A DNA stretch of 11,814 bases from Fimenecus sp052273625 (GTDB lineage: Bacteria > Bacillota > Clostridia > Oscillospirales > Acutalibacteraceae). Below the pieces are notes generated by a model. That model was not told the origin of the DNA. It searched no databases and saw only the letters and a list, made by a program, of their open reading frames with translations. Positions 1 to 6,392 of this stretch are shown in pieces (position 1 is the first letter of the stretch; the number at the start of each line of letters is the position of its first letter). The position numbers and the translations under genes were made by a program. The stretch is taken from NCBI GenBank assembly GCA_052273625.1, contig DAVZHW010000052.1, positions 1 through 11,814 on the forward strand, written 5' to 3'.

Positions 1-2
1 GC

Positions 3-68
3 GTTGATGAGCTTATCTTCAAAGTCATAAACGCACCTGTTAAGAGGTTGAGAATTGAATATGTTTAA
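3..68 (+). CDS. C-terminal end of an unidentified protein (partial, runs off the left edge)
   Basis: Frame 3 is open from the window edge and ends at TAA 66-68, giving 21 residues beginning VDELIFKVINAP and ending RLRIEYV. The other two frames close early. A strong intrinsic terminator starts 13 nt after the stop, as expected for the end of a real gene. The tail (basic, ending in a short beta-like stretch) is too short to assign. It is only loosely like the C-terminal strands of serine recombinases, and I do not rely on that. The start lies outside the window. Confidence 0.5.
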   Translation, partial: VDELIFKVINAPVKRLRIEYV

Positions 69-80
69 CCCAAAAGGTTG

Positions 81-117
81 AGCCGCTTATTCTTATTTTA
101 GAGTAAGCGGCTTTTTT
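81..117 (+). terminator. Rho-independent terminator upstream of parA
   Basis: The arm GCCGCTTATTCT (82-93) pairs with AGAGTAAGCGGC (100-111) through a 12-bp stem with one G-T wobble. The loop is TATTTT (94-99) and six T residues follow (112-117). A81 can also pair with T112. It probably ends transcription of the gene whose last codons lie at 3-68 and insulates the parAB genes. Confidence 0.88.
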
Positions 118-137
118 GCGTTCTCCACCGATTTACA

Positions 138-160
138 TAGCCGCCTTGACAAAGCGGCTA
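138..160 (+). promoter_or_regulatory. Short hairpin in the parA 5' leader
   Basis: TAGCCGC (138-144) and GCGGCTA (154-160) are perfect 7-bp inverted arms around a 9-nt loop, CTTGACAAA. They lie 10 nt upstream of the parA Shine-Dalgarno sequence. The right arm (AAGCGGCT, 152-159) is also perfectly complementary to the left arm of the preceding terminator (AGCCGCTT, 81-88). This hairpin and the terminator could therefore be mutually exclusive in an RNA that spans both. It could instead be a protein operator for ParA/ParB autoregulation. The structure is visible; the function is inference. Confidence 0.35.
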
Positions 161-186
161 AATTTATGCGAAAGGAGGACGCACAA

Positions 187-1014
187 ATGTCAAATTGCAA
201 AGTAATTGCTCTGACCAATCAGAAAGGCGGTGTCGGCAAGACCACAACGGCGGTCAATCTGGGCGTGAGCTTGGCACAGCAAGGCAAAAAAGTCCTGCTT
301 GTCGATGCGGATGCACAGGCTAACCTCACAATGTCACTTGGCTATCCACGACCAGACGATTTACCCATATCCCTTGCCACCATTATGCAGGACATCATCG
401 ACGATAATCCCATAGATGTTCAGAAAGGTATCCTGCACCACAGTGAGGGCGTTGACTTGTTACCCTCTAACATTGAGCTATCTGGTCTGGAAGTAAGGCT
501 TATTAACGCTATCAGCCGTGAGCGTGTTCTAAAGACCTGTATGAACGAGGTCAAAAAGAATTATGATTATGTGCTTATCGACTGTATGCCGAGCTTGGGA
601 ATGTTGACAATCAACGCATTAGCGGCGGCTGACAGCGTGATTATCCCCACGCAGCCGCATTATCTTTCAGCGAAAGGTCTGGAGCTGTTGCTACGCTCCG
701 TGTCAAAAGTCAGGCGGCAAATCAATCCCCACCTGCGGATTGACGGTATCTTAATGACGATGGTAATGCCACGCACCAACATTTCTAAGGAAGTGACTGC
801 ATTGGTAAAGAGTGCATACGGTCAGAACATCAAAGTCTTTGATGCCCAGATACCGCACTCCATCCGTGCAGTTGAAGCTACGGCAGAGGGAAAAAGCATT
901 TTCGCTTATGACAAAAGCGGAAAGGTTGCCGCAGCTTATGAGCAGTTCGGAAAGGAGGTGGCGGACATTGGCGAGAAGCAAAGAAACAAAAATCGAGCTG
1001 ACCGCTTACGATGA
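187..1014 (+). CDS. parA: ParA/Soj-family partition ATPase
   Basis: A 275-residue ParA/MinD-type P-loop ATPase that would use ATP-dependent DNA binding, with ParB, to segregate the element or regulate its genes. Visible motifs are the deviant Walker A KGGVGKTT (residues 13-20), Walker A' LLVDADAQAN (37-46), Walker B YVLID (128-132) and the family-typical PTQPHYLSAKGLELL (154-168). Length is normal for a chromosomal or ICE-type ParA without an N-terminal HTH. The start is ATG 187, placed 8 nt after a strong AAAGGAGG (171-178). An in-frame ATG at 166 lies upstream of that ribosome site and would translate through it, so it is rejected. The 3' end overlaps parB by 47 nt. On an ICE such a protein suggests a maintained, replicating circular phase. 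Family assignment is firm; the exact role is inferred from context. Confidence 0.95.
   Translation: MSNCKVIALTNQKGGVGKTTTAVNLGVSLAQQGKKVLLVDADAQANLTMSLGYPRPDDLPISLATIMQDIIDDNPIDVQKGILHHSEGVDLLPSNIELSGLEVRLINAISRERVLKTCMNEVKKNYDYVLIDCMPSLGMLTINALAAADSVIIPTQPHYLSAKGLELLLRSVSKVRRQINPHLRIDGILMTMVMPRTNISKEVTALVKSAYGQNIKVFDAQIPHSIRAVEATAEGKSIFAYDKSGKVAAAYEQFGKEVADIGEKQRNKNRADRLR
951..960 (+). promoter_or_regulatory. Ribosome binding site that sets the TTG start of parB
   Basis: AAAGGAGGTG lies inside the 3' end of parA, 7 nt before TTG 968, which is in frame with parB. No ATG or GTG in that frame has comparable spacing. The strength and spacing make TTG the best start and imply translational coupling of parB to parA. 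Confidence 0.8.
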
Positions 1015-1912
1015 CCTGTTTGAAACAGACCAGAGCCGTGAAGAAGCGAAGCTCAGCAAGATAAGGGATATTCCCATTTCAGAAATTGACGAGTTCCCAG
1101 ACCATCCGTTTAAGGTTTTCATTGACGAGGATATGGAGCAGCTTGTCGATAGTATTAAACGAAATGGTGTAATGACTCCTGCGACTGTTCGGCTCAAAGA
1201 GGACGGACGGTATGAGCTTATCAGCGGACACAGGCGGAAAAAGGCGTGTGAGCTTGCAGGATTGGAAACGCTGAAATGCGAGGTTAAGGATTTAAGCCGT
1301 GATGAAGCCATTATTGTAATGGTGGAGAGTAACTTGCAGAGGTCAACTATTCTTCCGAGTGAGAAAGCCTTTGCCTATAAAATGCGGCTTGAAGCGATGA
1401 ACAGACAAGGACAGCGTAACGATTTAACTTATTCTCCAATGGATAATAAGTTAAAAGGAACAACATCAGCACAAAGAATAAGTGAAAAAAGCGGTGACAG
1501 TCAACCGCAAATTTACCGCTATATCCGCCTTACCGAGCTTGTTCCCAAAATCTTGCAAATGGTCGATGACAGGCAGATTGCTTTTCGTCCTGCGGTGGAA
1601 ATCTCTTATCTGCCCGAAGAACAGCAATACACTCTGCTTGAAGCTATGGAGTACAGCGACGCTACCCCGTCACTTGCACAGGCTATCAAAATGAAGAAGT
1701 TTATGCAGGATGATAAGCTCACGGACGAGGTTATCCAATCCATTATGGAGGAGGAAAAACCTAACCAGAGGGAGAAGCCTGCCTTTCGTGATGAACGGAT
1801 AACCAAGCTCATCCCCAAGTCTATTCCTAGAGGGCAGGAATCGGACTTTGTTGTGAAAGCGTTGGAGTTTTACAACCGTTATTTACAGCGGAGCAAAGAC
1901 CGTGAACGATAG
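968..1912 (+). CDS. parB: ParB/Spo0J-family partition protein, TTG start
   Basis: A 314-residue ParB-family DNA-binding protein, the expected partner of the ParA just upstream. The N-terminal ParB/Srx fold spans roughly residues 30-125: DIPISEIDEFPDHPF, then the nucleotide-binding box ISGHRRKKA at 86-94 (the GxRRxxA box, with His for the usual Glu) and MVESNLQR near 118-125. The central helix-turn-helix region is about 168-192 (ISEKSGDSQPQIYRYIRLTEL). A charged C-terminus ends in KDRER. The start is TTG 968, set by the AAAGGAGGTG at 951-960; the frame is open further upstream inside parA, but no start there has a ribosome site. Residues 152-163 are encoded by an unusually perfect palindrome (1423-1455), a possible internal ParB-binding site. 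It could alternatively act mainly as a transcriptional regulator. Confidence 0.92.
   Translation: MARSKETKIELTAYDDLFETDQSREEAKLSKIRDIPISEIDEFPDHPFKVFIDEDMEQLVDSIKRNGVMTPATVRLKEDGRYELISGHRRKKACELAGLETLKCEVKDLSRDEAIIVMVESNLQRSTILPSEKAFAYKMRLEAMNRQGQRNDLTYSPMDNKLKGTTSAQRISEKSGDSQPQIYRYIRLTELVPKILQMVDDRQIAFRPAVEISYLPEEQQYTLLEAMEYSDATPSLAQAIKMKKFMQDDKLTDEVIQSIMEEEKPNQREKPAFRDERITKLIPKSIPRGQESDFVVKALEFYNRYLQRSKDRER
1423..1455. repeat. 33-nt near-perfect palindrome inside parB
   Basis: TTTAACTTATT (1423-1433) and AATAAGTTAAA (1445-1455) are perfect 11-bp inverted arms. Between them TCCA (1435-1438) and TGGA (1440-1443) pair again around A1439, so only the C1434/T1444 pair is mismatched. The region is clearly more AT-rich than the surrounding gene. 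It may be a ParB-binding (parS-like) site inside parB, as in Bacillus subtilis where a parS lies within spo0J, or an mRNA hairpin. It does not match the canonical Spo0J parS sequence. Confidence 0.7.
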
Positions 1913-1967
1913 CCACACACCGAGGGCGAGGTCTGCCTGTTTACGGTGGATAGCCATATTTTCGGTT

Positions 1968-1992
1968 TCCCCCTCTCCACACCTCTCCCCCT
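1968..1992. repeat. 25-nt polypyrimidine mirror repeat (G-rich on the minus strand)
   Basis: TCCCCCTCTCCA (1968-1979) and ACCTCTCCCCCT (1981-1992) are exact mirror images around C1980. All but two of the 25 bases are pyrimidines. Such mirror repeats are the sequence class able to form intramolecular triplex (H-DNA). The minus strand carries G runs of 5, 2, 2 and 5 separated by three-base spacers, a possible two-tetrad G-quadruplex. It lies in the non-coding gap between parB and the adhesin gene, 107 nt before the adhesin start. The symmetry is seen directly; any structure or function is inference. Confidence 0.7.
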
Positions 1993-2006
1993 AACTACTA
2001 CCAGTA

Positions 2007-2062
2007 ACTATCCGAAAAAAGAAAATATATGAGCTGCCAACAGGCGGCTTTTTTCGGTTAGT
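2007..2062 (+). terminator. Nested hairpin/terminator between parB and the adhesin gene
   Basis: Inner stem AGCTGCC (2032-2038) pairs with GGCGGCT (2043-2049), loop AACA, followed by T residues to 2054, a standard intrinsic terminator. An outer arm ACTATCCGAAAAAAG (2007-2021) is complementary to CTTTTTTCGGTTAGT (2048-2062) with one mismatch. The outer pairing would occlude the T tract, and the A tract on the left makes the element look bidirectional. It sits 37 nt before the adhesin start codon, so it either isolates parAB from the adhesin or controls read-through into it. Confidence 0.8.
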
Positions 2063-2099
2063 AAGGAAAATTCAACTCAACAATAACAGGAGGTAAACG

Positions 2100-5000
2100 A
2101 TGAAATTTCGTAGATTATTCAAAAAGGCTGCGGCTGCTCTTATGGCTGCGGTCACGGCATTGTCCGTTTTGCCTGCGACAACGGCGTTTGCTGCGGGCGA
2201 TATAGGCACGATTTCTTTTACCCACACCTATGACAGCAGCGGCAATACGATGAGATACAATTCAAGTGCTGTCTTTGACGGCTATACCGCAGGCGGTACG
2301 GGAAAATACAAATACCGTATGTTTGTGGACGGAGAAAATGCGTTCTGTATTCAGCCGGGCGTACCGCTGAAAACGGGAAACACCTTGAAAAAGGCTTCCT
2401 CAGATACTTGGAACGCCCTTTCCACAAACCAGAAAAAGGCGGTTGGACTTGCCCTGCTCTATGGGTATCAAGGCAACCGCAGTCATCTGTCGGGCAGTGA
2501 TGATGAAAAATGGCTTGCGACACAGACTCTTGTATGGGAGTTTGTAACAGGCTGCCGTGAAGCCACAGGCTCATATCAGCAGAACAGTACAAAGGCATAC
2601 AGCCTGCACTTCGGCTCAAATTATCCCAACAGCGGAGCAAAGGCTGCCTATGACCAGATTGTTTCGCTGCTGAGTGAGCATAACACCATTCCGAGCTTTA
2701 TGTCGGGCGGTAAAAATGATATTACCAAAGAGCTTGCCTACAAAGACGGCAAATACAGCATCACGCTGACGGACAAGAACGGTGTGCTTTCCGATTACAG
2801 CTTTTCAAGCTCTGACGGAAATGTGTCAGTATCAAAGTCTGGCAACAAGCTGACTATCAGCTCTGCCGTTGCCGTTTCTGGCTCTGTCCGCATTACGGCG
2901 AAGAGAAACGGCGTGCCGACTGTGAGTGAAAGTGCCAAGATGATTGCTTACGGCGACCCGAACTTGCAGGATGTAGTCACAGGCGTGGAAAACGCCGATA
3001 CCGTGGCAGCATATCTCAATGTGGAAACGCCTACGGGTACGATTGCCCTCAAAAAGACATCCGAGGACGGCGTTGTCGGCGGCATACAGTTTAATATCAA
3101 GGGCGATAACTTTAACAAAACCGTGACAACGGATAAGGACGGAAATATCAGCGTAGAGGGCTTATTCCCTGCCACTTATACCATCACGGAGCAGTCCATT
3201 GACCGCTATGAGCCGCAGGAAAGCCAGACCGTGACCCTTATCGGCGGAAAGACCACCACAGTAAACTTCAATAACACCTTGAAGCGTGGCTCTCTGGAGA
3301 TTATCAAGAACTCCGAGGACAAACTGGTGGAGGGCGTGAAGTTCCACCTTTACGGCACATCGCTAAGCGGATTGCCTGTTGACGAATATGCTGTGACCAA
3401 TGAAAAAGGCGTGGCGAAATTCCCTAATGTCCTTATCAGCGGAGATACGCCGTATGTGGTGGAGGAAGTCGATACCGCAGTACGCTATGTCGTTCCTGCT
3501 TCCCAGACAGCACCGATTGAATGGGAAAAGGTCACAAGCCGTACCTTTGTGAATGTGCTGAAAAAGTTCAATGTGACCGTGACAAAAACGGATGCAGAAA
3601 CAGGCACACCGCAGGGCGACGCTTCTCTTGCAGGTGCGGTTTACGGTATCTACAAGGGCGAAGAACTCATTGACACCTACACCACAGATGAAAATGGGCA
3701 GTTTACCACAGAGTATTATGTCTGCGGTGATGACTGGACTATCCGAGAAATCAGTCCGTCCGAGGGTTATCTGCTTGACCCGACCGTTCACAAGGTTGGT
3801 GCAGAGCCAGAGCTTTATACCGTGGAATATAACTCTGCAAAAAATGATGTAAATGAGCAGGTTATCAAGGGTAACATTGCCATTATCAAGCACACCGATG
3901 ATGGCGAAACCCAGATTGAAACGCCCGAAGTCGGGGCGACCTTTGAAGTCTATCTGAAATCGGCAGGCAGCTTTGAGAACGCAAAGGAAACCGAGTGTGA
4001 TGTCCTCACTTGTGATGAGAACGGCTTTGCCCAGACAAAGGATATGCCATACGGTATCTACACCGTTCACCAGACCTCTGGTTGGGAGGGGCGTGAGCTG
4101 ATGAAGGACTTTGATGTGTTTATCAGTGCTGACGGGCAGACCTACCGTTTTCTAATCAACAACGCCAACTTTGAAAGCTATATCAAGATTGTCAAGAAAG
4201 ATGCGGAAACAGGAAACACCATTCCGTATGCAGGTGCAGGCTTTCAGCTTTATGACCCGAATGGAAACCTCATCACAATGACATTCACTTACCCCGAAGT
4301 AACGACCATCGACACCTTTTATACCACATCAGACGGTTATCTCATCACGCCCCAGACTTTGGAATACGGCAAGGGCTATTCTCTTGTAGAGGTGCAAGCT
4401 CCGTATGGCTATGTCTTAGATTCCGAGCCTGTCTATTTTGATGTGGAGCAATCCGATTCCACCGAAGAAAGCGGCATTACCGTGATTGAGGTGGTACGCT
4501 CCAATCTGGCACAGAAAGGCACGATTACTGTTTCCAAGTCTGGCGAGATGTTCAGCTCCGTATCCGAGAATAACGGTCTGTATCAGCCTGTTTACGCAGT
4601 CGGCGGTCTGGAGGGTGCAGTTTATGAGATTACCGCAGCCGAGGATATTTACACTCTGGACGGAACGCTCCGAGCAGAAAAAGGCGAGGTAGTGGATACC
4701 GTTACCACAGGTGCAGACGGTACGGCAAAATCAAAGGAGCTGTATCTTGGAAAATATGAGGTCAGGGAAATCGAAGCTCCTTACGGTATGGTGCTGAATG
4801 AGGAAATCCACAATGTCGAGCTTGTCTATGCAGGGCAGGATGTGGCTGTGACCGAAACGGCAACGAGCTTCTATAACGAGCGTCAGCGTGTGGAAATCGA
4901 CCTTACTAAGAGCCTTGAGGTGGATAAAGATTACGGTGTCGGCAGCAATGGGGAAATATTTGATGTAACCTTTGGCTTGTATGCCGCAGAGGACTTGACT

Positions 5001-6242
5001 GCCGCAGACGGTACGGTACTCCCTGCCGATGGTTTGATTGAGATTATCTCTTTTGACGAGAACGGCTATGGCAAGGTGGCAACCGATTTACCGTTTGGCA
5101 GCTACTACGTCAGAGAAATCTCCACGAACTCCGCATATATCATCAGTGACCAGAAATACCCTGTAACCTTTGAATATGCAGGACAGGACACCACAACCGT
5201 TCACATCACAGCAAATGAGGGCGAAGCCATTGAGAACAAACTCATTTACGGCTCTGTCAGCGGTAAGAAATCAGACGAGGACGGCAAGGTGTTAGGCGGT
5301 GCGGTCATCGGTATCTTTAAATCAGGCACAGAAGAATTTACAAAAGAAAATGCCATCCAGACTAGCACATCAAAAGATGACGGTAGTTTTTCTTTTGCCA
5401 AAGTGCCGTATGGAACTTGGATAATCCGTGAAATCGAAAGTCCGAAAGGCTTTGTACTCTCCGAAGAAGAAATCGCCGTTACTATCGGCAAGGTGGACGA
5501 GGTTGTAGAAATCGAGCTTGTCAACTACTTCATTCAGGGCAACATTGAGCTGACAAAGGTGGATAAGGATTATCCAGACAACAAGCTCTCTGGTGCTGTC
5601 TTTGAGGTATTTGCCGATACCAACAAAAACGGCGAATTTAATAAGGACGATGAGCTGATTGGCGAAATGAGTGAGATTGACGGTGGCATTTACCAGATGA
5701 AAGAACTCCGATACGGTAAATATTTCGTCCGTGAGAAAACTGCACCGACAGGCTTTGTCCTTGATGAAAAGGTCTATACCGTATCCATTGAGGAGGACGG
5801 TAAGACCTATGTGGTAGAAAATGAAGCAGGCAAAGGCTTTGTGAACGCTGCACAGACTGGCTCTCTTAAAATTGTCAAGACATCTTCTGACGGCAAGCTG
5901 GAGGGCTTCTCTTTCAGAGTGACGGGTATGGACTATGACAAGACCTTTAAGACCGACAAAAACGGCGAAATCTTCATTGAAGATTTGAGGATTGGCGAAT
6001 ATACCGTATCCGAAGTAAACGACAAGGCTTCCGCAGGATATATCCTGCCTGCCGACAAACAGGCAACTATCAAGGTCGATGCGACCACGATTGTCCAGAT
6101 GCACAATGAGTTCAGAGATACCCCGAAAACGGGCGATGACTTCAATCCTGCTCTCTGGGTAAACCTTGCGGTCGTTTCCCTTGCAGGTGCAGGCGTACTC
6201 GGCTTTGTGGGCTTTAAGAACAGAAAGAAAAAGGAGGACTAA
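2100..6242 (+). CDS. Thioester-domain / multi-Cna-B (SpaA-like) sortase-anchored surface adhesin
   Basis: A 1380-residue cell-wall adhesin of the Cys-Gln thioester surface protein type. In order: a basic N-terminus and signal peptide (MKFRRLFKKAAAALMAAV, cleavage probably near AFA, residues 29-32); a thioester domain with Cys83 in FCIQPG and Gln142 in TQTLVWE; an Ig-like stretch at about 200-310; ten tandem Cna-B/SpaA-type beta domains beginning near residues 313, 395, 489, 588, 690, 804, 928, 1048, 1144 and 1252; the sorting motif TPKTG (1341-1345); a membrane span near 1351-1372; and a KNRKKKED tail. Each Cna-B unit has the first-strand Lys, and nine have the Glu (as in YVREI) needed for an isopeptide bond; unit 4 has Gln658 instead. 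TPKTG departs from LPxTG and resembles the (S/P)PxTG motif of Clostridioides difficile sortase B. The start follows AGGAGGT (2088-2094). No sortase is in the window. The ligand is unknown; roles in host binding or mating contact are possible. Confidence 0.93.
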   Translation: MKFRRLFKKAAAALMAAVTALSVLPATTAFAAGDIGTISFTHTYDSSGNTMRYNSSAVFDGYTAGGTGKYKYRMFVDGENAFCIQPGVPLKTGNTLKKASSDTWNALSTNQKKAVGLALLYGYQGNRSHLSGSDDEKWLATQTLVWEFVTGCREATGSYQQNSTKAYSLHFGSNYPNSGAKAAYDQIVSLLSEHNTIPSFMSGGKNDITKELAYKDGKYSITLTDKNGVLSDYSFSSSDGNVSVSKSGNKLTISSAVAVSGSVRITAKRNGVPTVSESAKMIAYGDPNLQDVVTGVENADTVAAYLNVETPTGTIALKKTSEDGVVGGIQFNIKGDNFNKTVTTDKDGNISVEGLFPATYTITEQSIDRYEPQESQTVTLIGGKTTTVNFNNTLKRGSLEIIKNSEDKLVEGVKFHLYGTSLSGLPVDEYAVTNEKGVAKFPNVLISGDTPYVVEEVDTAVRYVVPASQTAPIEWEKVTSRTFVNVLKKFNVTVTKTDAETGTPQGDASLAGAVYGIYKGEELIDTYTTDENGQFTTEYYVCGDDWTIREISPSEGYLLDPTVHKVGAEPELYTVEYNSAKNDVNEQVIKGNIAIIKHTDDGETQIETPEVGATFEVYLKSAGSFENAKETECDVLTCDENGFAQTKDMPYGIYTVHQTSGWEGRELMKDFDVFISADGQTYRFLINNANFESYIKIVKKDAETGNTIPYAGAGFQLYDPNGNLITMTFTYPEVTTIDTFYTTSDGYLITPQTLEYGKGYSLVEVQAPYGYVLDSEPVYFDVEQSDSTEESGITVIEVVRSNLAQKGTITVSKSGEMFSSVSENNGLYQPVYAVGGLEGAVYEITAAEDIYTLDGTLRAEKGEVVDTVTTGADGTAKSKELYLGKYEVREIEAPYGMVLNEEIHNVELVYAGQDVAVTETATSFYNERQRVEIDLTKSLEVDKDYGVGSNGEIFDVTFGLYAAEDLTAADGTVLPADGLIEIISFDENGYGKVATDLPFGSYYVREISTNSAYIISDQKYPVTFEYAGQDTTTVHITANEGEAIENKLIYGSVSGKKSDEDGKVLGGAVIGIFKSGTEEFTKENAIQTSTSKDDGSFSFAKVPYGTWIIREIESPKGFVLSEEEIAVTIGKVDEVVEIELVNYFIQGNIELTKVDKDYPDNKLSGAVFEVFADTNKNGEFNKDDELIGEMSEIDGGIYQMKELRYGKYFVREKTAPTGFVLDEKVYTVSIEEDGKTYVVENEAGKGFVNAAQTGSLKIVKTSSDGKLEGFSFRVTGMDYDKTFKTDKNGEIFIEDLRIGEYTVSEVNDKASAGYILPADKQATIKVDATTIVQMHNEFRDTPKTGDDFNPALWVNLAVVSLAGAGVLGFVGFKNRKKKED

Positions 6243-6245
6243 GGA

Positions 6246-6338
6246 ATGGATGCGAAAACGATTGTTGCCATAGTGCTTGTGGCATTTATTGTAGGCGGAG
6301 CAATCTGGCTGAATATCCGTAACAAAAAGAAAAAGTAA
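6246..6338 (+). CDS. 30-residue single-span membrane peptide
   Basis: The small ORF begins ATG 6246, 8 nt after AAGGAGG (6231-6237), which lies in the last codons of the adhesin gene. It starts 3 nt after the adhesin stop, so the two are almost certainly co-translated. The product reads MDAKTIVAIV, then a hydrophobic span to about residue 22, then NIRNKKKK at the C-terminus: an N-out, C-in bitopic peptide by the positive-inside rule. It has no cysteines. Its tail (NIRNKKKK) resembles the adhesin's own basic tail (FKNRKKKED). A terminator follows directly. It may assist adhesin retention or sorting, but function is unknown. Confidence 0.7.
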   Translation: MDAKTIVAIVLVAFIVGGAIWLNIRNKKKK

Positions 6339-6346
6339 CCGATTGT

Positions 6347-6370
6347 GGCGGCTGAAAATGCCGCCCTTTT
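6347..6370 (+). terminator. Weak intrinsic terminator after the adhesin unit
   Basis: GGCGGC (6347-6352) and GCCGCC (6360-6365) form a 6-bp GC stem with loop TGAAAAT, followed by C and four T residues. The short T tract suggests partial termination. This may let some transcription pass from the adhesin unit into the small-gene cluster that begins 23 nt later. Confidence 0.65.
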
Positions 6371-6392
6371 CCTATTTATATGGAGGTGTACG

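Noticed and set aside
39..82. Direct repeat AGGTTGAG before the first terminator as an attachment-site core
   Set aside because: Only 8 bases are shared, with no integrase gene or second end in the window to support it.
146..151. A perfect -35 box TTGACA upstream of parA
   Set aside because: No acceptable -10 hexamer lies 16-18 nt downstream (that stretch is the ribosome site), and the hexamer is the loop of the leader hairpin.
2029..2061. A 10-codon ORF (MSCQQAAFFG) inside the terminator before the adhesin, as a leader peptide
   Set aside because: It has no ribosome binding site and is a by-product of the terminator stem sequence.
2218..2640. A 140-codon minus-strand ORF opposite the adhesin's thioester domain
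   Set aside because: It is antisense to a clearly coding frame, has no ribosome site or recognisable product, and contains Cys/Trp-rich shadow sequence.
3363..4070. A 235-codon minus-strand ORF opposite the Cna-B repeats (and a similar one at 5370-6104)
   Set aside because: Long antisense frames follow from the codon bias of the repeated Cna-B domains; no start signals or family features.
3036..6120. Tandem repetition in the adhesin gene as a possible nucleotide repeat array
   Set aside because: The repetition is at protein-domain level (about 80-125 residues each, diverged); no identical short repeats with spacers, so it is neither a CRISPR nor a satellite.
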